Assembly (NCBI GenBank): GCA_019310195.1
Contig: JAFDET010000188.1
Location: 1-7,354 of the forward strand
From: Deltaproteobacteria bacterium
GTDB lineage: Bacteria; Myxococcota_A; UBA9160; JAFDET01
Length of the DNA: 7,354 bases
Direction: 5' to 3'
Under the pieces are notes generated by a model. The model worked only from the letters and a program-made list of their open reading frames with translations, did no database searches and had not been told where the DNA came from. The translations under genes and the position numbers were made by a program. Positions 1-6,269 of the stretch are shown piece after piece. Position 1 is the first letter of the stretch, and each line of letters starts with the position of its first letter.

Positions 1-870
1 GGCGCGAGGCGCTTCGACCCGGTGGGTGCCGGGGCGCTGGCCCTGCGCGGGTTGGCCTTTGCGGCCGCCGGTCTGGTGCTGGCGCAGCCGATTGCGCTGG
101 GCGACACGGCGCCGGACGCCTCGCCGGGCCTCGACCTGGTGCTGGCCATGGACGCCTCGGCCAGCATGCGCGCGCTGGACGTGGCGGCCCAGGGCGAGAG
201 CCGCACGCGCTTCGACCTGGCCCGCGAGGTGGTGGCGCGCTTCGCCGCGCGCCGCGCGGCGGAGGGCGATCGCGTGGCGCTGGTGCTCTTCGGCGAGCGT
301 GCCTTCACGCAGGTCCCACTGACCCGCGACGGGCGCCTGCTGGCAGCGGCGCTAGAGCGCGTGGAGCCGGGCATCGCCGGCGAAGCCACGGCCCTGGGCG
401 ACGCGCTGGTCCTCGCCACCAAGCGCGCCCTGGGGGGCGGCCCCGAACCCGAGGGCCGGCTGGTGGTATTGCTGACCGACGGGCACAGCAACGCGGGAAC
501 CGTCCCGCCGGACGTGGCCGCCGAGGTGGCCGCGCATCACCGCGTACGCGTACACACCGTGGGCATCGGCATCGGTGGCGAGGTGCCGGTGGCCGCCGGA
601 GCGCGCGGCGTGCGTTTCGAACGCCACGACCTGGACGTACCGGCGCTCGAGGCGATTGCCGCCGCCACCGGGGGGCGCGCGTTCCTGGCGCGGCGCTCGG
701 CCGACCTGGGCGCCGTGTACGCCGAGATCGACGGGCTCGAGCGCGTGCTGCGCGAGGCGCCACCGCGCCGTGAATCCCAGGCGCGGCCGCAGCCGCTGCT
801 GCTGCTGGCTGCCGGCGCGCTTCTCGCCGAGTTGGGCCTGGCCCGGCTGGCGCGCAGGCGCCTCCCGTGA
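1..870 (+). CDS. BatA-like VWA-domain membrane protein (5' end off the window)
   Basis: The frame is open from base 1. A GTG at 22 could start translation, but BatA proteins normally have a further N-terminal membrane helix and basic linker, so I treat this as a gene cut by the window edge. What remains is a hydrophobic helix (about 40-90), then a von Willebrand factor A domain with a complete metal-binding MIDAS: DASAS with its Asp at 151-153, a Thr in GEATALGDAL near 388, and LLTDG near 475. A second hydrophobic helix lies at about 793-850, followed by a basic tail (RLARRRLP). Two helices flanking a VWA domain is the BatA layout (Bacteroides aerotolerance family), whose VWA domain would face the periplasm. 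Bat genes usually follow a MoxR ATPase and a DUF58 gene, which would lie off the left edge. The stop overlaps the next start (GTGA). The family's molecular function is poorly defined. Assignment to BatA rather than a generic VWA membrane protein rests on the BatB and BatD neighbours. Confidence 0.85.
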   Translation, partial: GARRFDPVGAGALALRGLAFAAAGLVLAQPIALGDTAPDASPGLDLVLAMDASASMRALDVAAQGESRTRFDLAREVVARFAARRAAEGDRVALVLFGERAFTQVPLTRDGRLLAAALERVEPGIAGEATALGDALVLATKRALGGGPEPEGRLVVLLTDGHSNAGTVPPDVAAEVAAHHRVRVHTVGIGIGGEVPVAAGARGVRFERHDLDVPALEAIAAATGGRAFLARRSADLGAVYAEIDGLERVLREAPPRRESQARPQPLLLLAAGALLAELGLARLARRRLP

Positions 871-2423
871 ACGGCCCGTGGCTCCAGCATCCGGACTGGC
901 TGGCGCCCGCTGCGCTGGGCGTCGCTACGGCGGCACTGGCCGTAGCGCTCGGGCGGCTCCTGGCCCGCCGGCGTCGGCTTCGGCTTCTTGGCCCGCGCGC
1001 TCCGCGGCCCGACTGGAGCGACGCCACGTTGCTCCTGGCGCTGGGCGCCCTGGGCGTGGCGCTGGTCGGCCCGCGCCTGGGCATGCGCAGCGAGCGCGTG
1101 GAGGCGGCCGGCGCCGACGTGGTGGTGCTGCTCGACGTGTCGCGCAGCATGACGGCCCGGGATACGCCGCCCAGCCGCCTGGACCGCGCACGCCGAACCG
1201 CCCGCGACGTGCTGGCCGGCCTGGCTGCGGGCGACCGCGTCGCCCTGGCGGCGTACGCAGGCCACGGCGTGCTGTTGACGCCGCTCTCCGCGGACGCCGG
1301 CGCCCTGGCGGAGATGCTTCCCTTCCTGGATCCGGACCTGGTGGGCACACCTGGGTCGCGCCTCGACGACGGCGTGCTCGCAGCCCTGTCGGCCTTCGAC
1401 GCCAGCGACCGCCCGCGCGTGCTGCTGGTGCTGTCCGACGGCGAAGACCCGGCGCGCGGCGATGCGTCGGTGCCGGGCTTGGAGGCCGCGCGCGCCGGCG
1501 TCCGCGTGATCGGTGTGGCCTTCGGCAGCGAGACCGGCGCGCCCATTCCCGACGGCGACACCTGGCTGCGCGATCGCCGGGGTCGCGAGGTGCTCACCCG
1601 GCGCGAGCCCGCGCGCCTGGCACGGCTGGCAGAGATGACCGATGGCGTCAGCTTCCGCGCCGACCGCTGGGGCGAGGTGGACCTCACGTCTCTGGTTTCG
1701 GCGCTGCGCCGCGACGTGGCGGCGGCGCCGGGCAGCGCGGTGGAGCGCCGTGTGGCCGCAGTGCGCGTAGCCCCCTTCGCGCTGCTGGCGTGCCTGTTGC
1801 TGGCGCTGGAGGCCACGGGGCTGCGGCCGGGCCGGCGCGCGGCCGGCGGCGTTGCCGCCCTCACGCTGCTTGCCGCGCTGGGCGCGGCGTCGCCCGAGGA
1901 ACGCGCCCTCGAGGCACAGCTTCGCCGGCACCCGGGAGACCCCGAAGCGCTGGTCCGGCTGGGCATCGCCCGCGCGGAGCGCGGGCACAACGCCGAGGCG
2001 AGACGCGCCCTGACCGCGGCCGCGCTGCGCGCTTCGGATCCGCAGCTGGCGGCCGTGGCATACCATGACCTGGGTGTCGTGGCGCTGGCCGAGAACGACC
2101 TCGAGTCGGCCCGCGACGCCTTCCTGGATGCCGTGGCGCTCGCACCCGAACGCCGCAGGAGCGTCTACAACCTGGAGTGGACCCTGGCCGCACTGGCCGA
2201 GAAGACACCGCCGCCCCCGCCGAGCGAGCGTCCGGACTCCGAGAGCGAGCGCCGGGATGAAAGGCCGCAGCCCACCCCCGCCGCCGCAGATCCGGACCCG
2301 CTCACTCCGGAGGAGGCCCGCCGCTGGCTGGAGTCGGTGCGCGACGACGCCCGACGCGGCCTGCGGGCTGCGGGCCGCGATGCCGCAGAGCGAAGCGCAG
2401 GCCGGCGGGGGCCCGGGTGGTAG
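867..2423 (+). CDS. BatB-like VWA protein fused to BatC-like TPR region
   Basis: This 518-residue protein starts at a GTG that overlaps the previous stop (GTGA). No clear Shine-Dalgarno is visible, so translational coupling is likely. In order it has two N-terminal membrane helices (residues about 12-34 and 53-70) and a VWA domain (about 84-280). The MIDAS residues are D90-V-S92-R-S94, T161 in VGTPGSRLDDG, and D191 in LSDGED. Two more hydrophobic stretches follow (about 300-316 and 328-341). A TPR-like region (about 344-445) contains the BatC-typical segment VYNLEWTLAAL. A Pro/Glu/Arg-rich linker then leads to LTPEEARRWLESVRDD (about 479-494), which resembles the C-terminal motif of BatB/BatC proteins. 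BatB and BatC are often separate genes and here form one chain. Its probable role is an envelope complex with BatA and BatD, with the TPR part as a protein-interaction arm. The broad identity is secure; the exact topology of the TPR half is not. Confidence 0.88.
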   Translation: MNGPWLQHPDWLAPAALGVATAALAVALGRLLARRRRLRLLGPRAPRPDWSDATLLLALGALGVALVGPRLGMRSERVEAAGADVVVLLDVSRSMTARDTPPSRLDRARRTARDVLAGLAAGDRVALAAYAGHGVLLTPLSADAGALAEMLPFLDPDLVGTPGSRLDDGVLAALSAFDASDRPRVLLVLSDGEDPARGDASVPGLEAARAGVRVIGVAFGSETGAPIPDGDTWLRDRRGREVLTRREPARLARLAEMTDGVSFRADRWGEVDLTSLVSALRRDVAAAPGSAVERRVAAVRVAPFALLACLLLALEATGLRPGRRAAGGVAALTLLAALGAASPEERALEAQLRRHPGDPEALVRLGIARAERGHNAEARRALTAAALRASDPQLAAVAYHDLGVVALAENDLESARDAFLDAVALAPERRRSVYNLEWTLAALAEKTPPPPPSERPDSESERRDERPQPTPAAADPDPLTPEEARRWLESVRDDARRGLRAAGRDAAERSAGRRGPGW

Positions 2424-3223
2424 CCGCAGCCCTGGGTCTGCTGCTGTTGCTGGCTTCCTCCGCTGCAACCGCCGACGCGGCCGCACCGTGCAGCGCCCGT
2501 GTTTCCGTGGAGCCCGAGCGTGCGTTCATCGGTCAACTGGTCCTTTGGCGCGCGGAGATCCTGCGGCGCTCCGACGTGCGCGAGGTGGACTGGCGGCGGG
2601 CGCCGCGTTTTGTGGGTTTCCGCGCGGAGTGGCTGCCGGGCGAAGCCCTCGCGGAACCCATCGAGCGGGACGGCGGGCGCTGGCGGGCCTCCAGAGAGCG
2701 CCGCGCCCTCTTCCCGGCTCGCACCGGCCGCCTCGAGATTCCCGCGGCCAGCCTCGACTGCGACGGCGAACGCATCGAGGTGGCCGGCGCGAGCCTGGAG
2801 GTCTTGCCACTTCCCGACGTGGGCCGCCCGCCGGGCTTCTCCGGCCTGGTGAGTCCGGTGCGCGTCACCACCCGGCTGGTCCCGGAGCGGATCGCCCTGG
2901 GGCAGACGGCGCAGCTCTGGATCCTGGTGCGTGGCGGCGGGAACGTCTGGAACACCGCACCGCCCCTGCGCGAGAACAGCCTGCCCGGCGTGGACGTGTT
3001 TGCCGAGCCCCCCACCACCGACATCGACGCCGACCGCAACTTCGTGGCGCGGCGCACCTTCCGCTACCGGATCGTGCCGCGCAACCCGGGACGCGTCGGC
3101 CTTCCGGAAGTCGCGGTCCCGTGGTTCGATCCGGAGACGCGCACCTACCAGCAGGCCCGCGGCCCCGCGCGTACCCTAGTCGTCGAGGGGACTGCTATTC
3201 TCGGTGCCGAGGAGACCCCATGA
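2417..3223 (+). CDS. Short BatD-like exported protein without C-terminal anchor
   Basis: This 268-residue protein starts at GTG 2417, overlapping the end of the previous gene by 7 bases; a G-rich run lies just upstream. Residues 1-22 form a signal peptide (VAAALGLLLLLASSAATADA). The mature part is beta-rich. It carries the BatD hallmark around residues 138-185: PPGFSGLVSPVRVTTRLVPE, then IALGQTAQLWILVRGGGN and a Pro-rich PPLREN. The typical Phe/Tyr-Arg-Pro strand region (TFRYRIVPRNPGRVGLPEV, about 214-232) follows, and then PWFDPETRTY. BatD proteins are usually about twice this length and end in a membrane helix. Here the chain stops after the second Ig-like region, at the fumarase start (ATGA overlap). 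No BatD-like coding continues in this frame, so the protein is either a natural short form, predicted to be soluble in the periplasm, or a truncated remnant. BatD-family membership is well supported; function is unknown beyond aerotolerance or envelope-stress associations of the family. Confidence 0.8.
   Translation: MVAAALGLLLLLASSAATADAAAPCSARVSVEPERAFIGQLVLWRAEILRRSDVREVDWRRAPRFVGFRAEWLPGEALAEPIERDGGRWRASRERRALFPARTGRLEIPAASLDCDGERIEVAGASLEVLPLPDVGRPPGFSGLVSPVRVTTRLVPERIALGQTAQLWILVRGGGNVWNTAPPLRENSLPGVDVFAEPPTTDIDADRNFVARRTFRYRIVPRNPGRVGLPEVAVPWFDPETRTYQQARGPARTLVVEGTAILGAEETP
3209..3214 (+). promoter_or_regulatory. Shine-Dalgarno of the fumarase
   Basis: GAGGAG lies five bases before the ATG at 3220. 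It is the clearest ribosome binding site in the window and fixes that ATG as the start, although the open frame extends far upstream. It sits inside the last codons of the BatD-like gene, so the fumarase can be initiated independently of coupling at the ATGA overlap. Confidence 0.7.
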
Positions 3224-4830
3224 GCGACTTCCGGTTCCAGCCCCTCTTCGAGCTCGGCCCCGACGACACCGAGTACCGACAGCTTACCCGTGACCACGTG
3301 TCGACGGTCCAGCTCGACGGACGCGAGATCCTCAAGGTGGACGACGCGGCACTCCAGCAGATCGCCGCCGAGGCCGTGCGCGACGTCTCGCATCTATTCC
3401 GGCCCGGCCACCTGGGCCAGCTGCGCAGCATCCTCGAAGATCCGGAGGCCTCGGAGAACGACCGCTTCGTGGCGCTCCAGCTGCTGAAGAACGCCAACGT
3501 CTCCGCCGGCATGGTGCTCCCGTCCTGCCAGGACACCGGCACGGCCATCGTCCACGGGCACAAGGGGCAGGACGTCTGGACGGCCGGCGACGACGTCGAG
3601 GCCCTCTCGCGCGGGATCCATCAGACCTACACTCAGACGAACCTCCGCTACTCGCAGATGGCGCCGGTCTCCATGTACGAGGAGAAGAACACCGGGAACA
3701 ACCTGCCGGCGCAGATCGAGATCCACGCCGAGCCCGGCGACGAGTACCACTTCCTCTTCGTCACCAAGGGCGGCGGCTCAGCCAACAAGACGTTCCTCTT
3801 CCAGCAGACCAAGGCGCTGCTGAACCCGGACTCGCTGCTGGCCTTCTTGGACGAGAAGATCCGCGCCCTGGGCACCGCGGCCTGCCCGCCCTACCACCTG
3901 GCGATCGTAATCGGCGGCACCTCGGCGGAGAGCACTCTGAAGACAGTCAAGCTGGCCAGCGCCCGCTACCTGGACACGCTTCCCACCGAGGGGAACGAAG
4001 CCGGCCGCGCCTTCCGCGACCTGGAGCTGGAGAAGCAGGTCCACGAGCTCACGCGGCGCACCGGGATCGGCGCCCAGTTCGGCGGCAAGTACTTCTGCCA
4101 CGACGTCCGCGTCATCCGGCTGCCGCGCCACGGGGCGAGCTGCCCGGTGGGCATCGGCGTGTCGTGCTCGGCGGACCGCCAGATCCTGGGCAAGATCACC
4201 CGCGACGGGATCTACCTGGAGCAGCTCGAGGCCAACCCGGCACGCTTCCTGCCGGAGATCGGCGACGGCGAGCTGGGCGGCGACGTGATCGCGGTCGATC
4301 TGGACCGCCCCATGCAGGAGATCCGCGCCGCGCTGTCGCGTCACCCGGTGAAGACGCGACTGGCACTCAGCGGAACCATCGTCGTTGCCCGCGACATCGC
4401 CCACGCGAAGCTCAAGGAGCGCATCGAGGCGGGCGAGGGACTGCCCGCTTACATCAAGGACCACATCGTCTACTACGCGGGACCGGCCAAGACCCCCGAG
4501 GGCTACGCCTCGGGCTCGTTCGGCCCGACCACGGCGGGACGCATGGACTCCTACGTGGACCTCTTCATGGAGCACGGCGGAAGCTTCGTCAGCCTGGCCA
4601 AGGGCAACCGTTCCCAGATCGTGACCGACGCCTGCGCCAAGCACGGGGGCTTCTACCTGGGCTCGATCGGCGGGCCCGCCGCCATCCTGGCCCAGGACAA
4701 CATCAAGAAGGTCGAGGTCCTGGACTACCCGGAGCTGGGCATGGAGGCGGTCTGGCGGATTCAGGTGGAGGACTTCCCCGCCTTCATCGTGGTGGACGAT
4801 AAGGGCAACGACTTCTTCGCTGGAATCTGA
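3220..4830 (+). CDS. fumA: Class I fumarate hydratase (fumarase), [4Fe-4S], single chain
   Basis: This 536-residue enzyme interconverts fumarate and L-malate in the TCA cycle, in the cytoplasm. It is close in length to E. coli FumA/FumB (about 548). The N-terminal domain carries the cluster ligands C103 (PSCQDTGTA), C222 (TAACPPYH) and C316 (VSCSADR). Their spacing matches the three cluster cysteines known in the family (C105, C224 and C318 in E. coli FumA). Other class I signatures are NTGNNLPAQI (157-166), KGGGSANK (183-190), GIGAQFGGKYFCHD (282-295), the C-terminal-domain GPTTAGRMDSY (435-445) and AKGNRSQ (460-466). The start is ATG 3220, supported by GAGGAG upstream and an ATGA overlap with the BatD-like stop; the longer open frame upstream is only a shadow of the Bat genes. 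Class I fumarases are oxygen- and superoxide-sensitive, which makes the adjacent Bat genes and redox selenoprotein notable. The sequence looks intact and fully functional. The gene symbol could equally be fumB or generic fum. Confidence 0.96.
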   Translation: MSDFRFQPLFELGPDDTEYRQLTRDHVSTVQLDGREILKVDDAALQQIAAEAVRDVSHLFRPGHLGQLRSILEDPEASENDRFVALQLLKNANVSAGMVLPSCQDTGTAIVHGHKGQDVWTAGDDVEALSRGIHQTYTQTNLRYSQMAPVSMYEEKNTGNNLPAQIEIHAEPGDEYHFLFVTKGGGSANKTFLFQQTKALLNPDSLLAFLDEKIRALGTAACPPYHLAIVIGGTSAESTLKTVKLASARYLDTLPTEGNEAGRAFRDLELEKQVHELTRRTGIGAQFGGKYFCHDVRVIRLPRHGASCPVGIGVSCSADRQILGKITRDGIYLEQLEANPARFLPEIGDGELGGDVIAVDLDRPMQEIRAALSRHPVKTRLALSGTIVVARDIAHAKLKERIEAGEGLPAYIKDHIVYYAGPAKTPEGYASGSFGPTTAGRMDSYVDLFMEHGGSFVSLAKGNRSQIVTDACAKHGGFYLGSIGGPAAILAQDNIKKVEVLDYPELGMEAVWRIQVEDFPAFIVVDDKGNDFFAGI

Positions 4831-4853
4831 CCCAAAGCGCTAGACTGGGCCCG

Positions 4854-5072
4854 ATGAAGGTCGCGATCACCTACTGCGTGCGTTGAAACTACCTGCCTCG
4901 GGCCTCCGGTCTGGCGGCCAAGATCGAGCAGGAGTTCTCCGTGAAGCCGGTCCTCCACAAGGGCGACGACGGCATCTTCGATGTCGAGGTGGATGGGAGC
5001 CTGGTCTTCTCGAAGCACGAGGCCGGGCGCTTCCCCGAGGACGACGAGGTTCTCGCGCTGCTGCGAGGCTGA
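4854..5072 (+). CDS. SelW/Rdx-family selenoprotein (TGA at 4884-4886 read as selenocysteine)
   Basis: ATG 4854 opens a 72-codon frame broken only by TGA at 4884-4886 and ending at TGA 5070-5072. Read with selenocysteine (U), the start is MKVAITYCVRUNYLPRA, which gives a CxxU motif (C8, U11) right after the first beta strand. This is the redox motif of the thioredoxin-like Rdx family (SelW, SelT, SelH, Rdx12). The later part also fits: an amphipathic helix (GLAAKIEQEF), GIFDVEVDG, then LVFSKHEAGRFPE and EVLALL, the typical SelW-like C-terminal end. Good family similarity on both sides of the TGA argues strongly against a chance frame or a pseudogene. The product is probably a small cytoplasmic thiol/selenol oxidoreductase; its partner is unknown. 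It starts 23 bases after the fumarase stop, with no strong Shine-Dalgarno, so it is probably co-transcribed. Standard gene callers would miss it because of the internal TGA and small size. Decoding requires SelA, SelB, SelD and tRNA-Sec elsewhere in the genome. Confidence 0.9.
4901..4919 (+). promoter_or_regulatory. Candidate bacterial SECIS hairpin
   Basis: A hairpin can be drawn 3' of the Sec codon: 4901-4904 (GGCC) pairs with 4916-4919 (GGCC), followed by a U4905/C4915 mismatch. Then 4906-4907 (CC) pairs with 4913-4914 (GG), closing the loop GGUCU (4908-4912). The loop begins 21 bases after the UGA, inside the 16-37 base range reported for bacterial SECIS elements, and has G in its first positions. 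The same GGUCU occurs in the SelB-binding loop of the E. coli fdhF SECIS, which also has an unpaired U on its 5' arm. The stem is short, and an alternative fold (4899-4904 with 4908-4913, loop UCC) is possible. Confidence 0.6.
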
Positions 5073-5090
5073 GCTCGCAGGCTCAGCCTC
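5065..5090. terminator. Perfect inverted repeat between convergent genes, likely bidirectional terminator
   Basis: GAGGCTGAGC (5065-5074) and GCTCAGCCTC (5081-5090) are exact reverse complements separated by TCGCAG. The left arm contains the selenoprotein stop codon (5070-5072) and the right arm contains the transporter stop (5085-5083). A 10-bp GC-rich hairpin at the meeting point of two converging transcripts is what a shared terminator or 3'-end stabiliser would look like. No T-run follows on either strand, so classic intrinsic termination would be inefficient. Confidence 0.5.
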
Positions 5091-6269
5091 CCTCGTCATC
5101 GTAGACGTCGGGGCGCGGCTGCGCGCGGCGGGCCGTCCAGACCAGCGCAACGCCCAGCAGGAGCCCGCCGGCCAGGTAGGCCCTCAGCACCTGGGCCATG
5201 GCCTCGTGGCTGGTCTCCAGGCCGGCCACGGCCCGGGACGAGAGGGCGAGGCAGACGGCGAAGGCGAGCCGCCCGGCGAAGCTCTGCAGCGAGAGATAGG
5301 TGGCGCGAATCCGCGTCTCCACGCGCGGGTGCACTTCGGCCAGCATGATCGGATTCAGCAGACCCATGGGCGTGCTGCGCAACAGGACGAACACCAGCAC
5401 CCACGGCGCCAACGCGATGGCCATGGAGGCGATGATCACGAGCTGAAGCGCCATCGCGGCCAGCAGGCTGGGGCGAACCCCGAAGCGAGCGCGCACGCGC
5501 ATGGCGCCGCGGCTCGCCAGCGCGCCGCCCAGCGCCATGGCCGCCGCCAGGACGCCCGTCACCGCGGGCGTGAACGAGTAGCCCGGATCCGACGCCCCGA
5601 GCAGCAGCTCCACGTAGGGTTGAAAGAACTCGTAGGGGACGTGGTTCAGCACGACCATGCCCACCACGAAGACGAAGATCCAGCGCAGCGCCGGGTCCTT
5701 CAGCCGCCGGGCCACGCCAGCCAGCGCCTGGGATACGCCCTGCCCCGCCTCGCCCCGCTCGGGCTCCTGAAAGAGCAGCGCAATCACCAGGCCGCCGACC
5801 GACGTCAGCGCCGTGAGCAGCCAGGCGATGCGCAAGTCGATGCCGGCCGAGAGGCCGCCCACCAAGGCCGCAATCGCCGTAGCGGTGAGCCCGGCGGAGA
5901 AGGCATACGCCTCGCGCGGTCCGATCTCGGGCTCGCGTTCCAGCTCGCGGAGCGAGTCGAAGAGCAGCGCCGAGTCGGCGCCAGAGTTGAAGGCGTGGCC
6001 CGCGGCCTTGAGGACCTGGGCCGCAACGAACGGCGCAAAGGCACCCGTGGTGGCGAAGACCACGGCCGCCCCCACGTCGGCGAGCATGGCCAGGATCAAG
6101 GTGGGCCGGCGGCCGAGGCGGTCCGCCAGATAACCCGACGGCACCTCCAGGGCAACGGCCGCCACGTAGTAGATCGCCTCGAGGAGCAGCGCCTGCTCAA
6201 AGCGTTGCGGAGGATCTGGTAGACCGGATAGAGGCGGAGGTTGCGTTCGACGCCCTCCCGCCGCGTCAC
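5083..6269 (-). pseudogene. MFS transporter with a frameshift/deletion near its N-terminus
   Basis: The major facilitator superfamily protein runs from GTG 6269-6267, which overlaps the ApbE-like gene's stop (GTGA), to TGA 5085-5083. The first 22 codons (VTRREGVERNLRLYPVYQIL then RN) lie in one frame. From about 6201 the protein continues in another frame as FEQALLLEAIYYVAAVALEV and onward. MFS motif A, GYLADRLGRRP, is at 6135-6103. Roughly ten or eleven further hydrophobic segments follow, split by a central loop with EPERGEAGQG, and the protein ends in the hydrophilic tail PDVYDDEGG. Related transporters have about 15 hydrophobic residues (the first membrane helix) between the Tyr/Arg-rich start and the LLLEAIYYV segment; these are absent here. 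A loss of 3n+1 bases at about 6198-6206 would explain both the missing helix and the frame change. The rest of the gene has no stop and looks well conserved, so the lesion is recent or is an assembly error. Substrate unknown. A frame-B start further upstream would read out-of-frame ApbE codons and is not credible. Confidence 0.75.

Noticed and set aside
305..2486. Long minus-strand open frames (561 and 649 residues) opposite the Bat genes
   Set aside because: Their translations are Arg/Ala/Pro/Gly-rich low-complexity sequence without domains. They are mirror frames produced by GC-rich codon use in convincing plus-strand genes.
3193..3201. Extended -10-like TGCTATTCT before the fumarase
   Set aside because: There is no matching -35, and the expected transcription start would fall almost on the Shine-Dalgarno. 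It could be a weak internal promoter but is not supportable from sequence.
2065..3219. N-terminal extension of the fumarase frame by 385 residues
   Set aside because: The extension is Arg/Pro-rich shadow of the BatB/C and BatD coding. Fumarase similarity begins at ATG 3220, which has its own Shine-Dalgarno and gives the family's normal length.
4840..4846. CTAGACT as a -10 element for the selenoprotein gene
   Set aside because: It is only 7 bases from the ATG and has no -35 partner. Co-transcription with the fumarase explains expression better.
4884..4886. TGA as a true stop, making 4854-5072 a pseudogene
   Set aside because: The TGA occupies exactly the U of a CxxU motif. Family-like sequence continues in the same frame to a proper stop, and a SECIS-like hairpin follows.
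4981..6222. 413-residue plus-strand frame opposite the transporter
   Set aside because: It is His/Gln/Arg/Gly-rich without recognisable motifs. The opposite strand encodes clear MFS helices and motif A.
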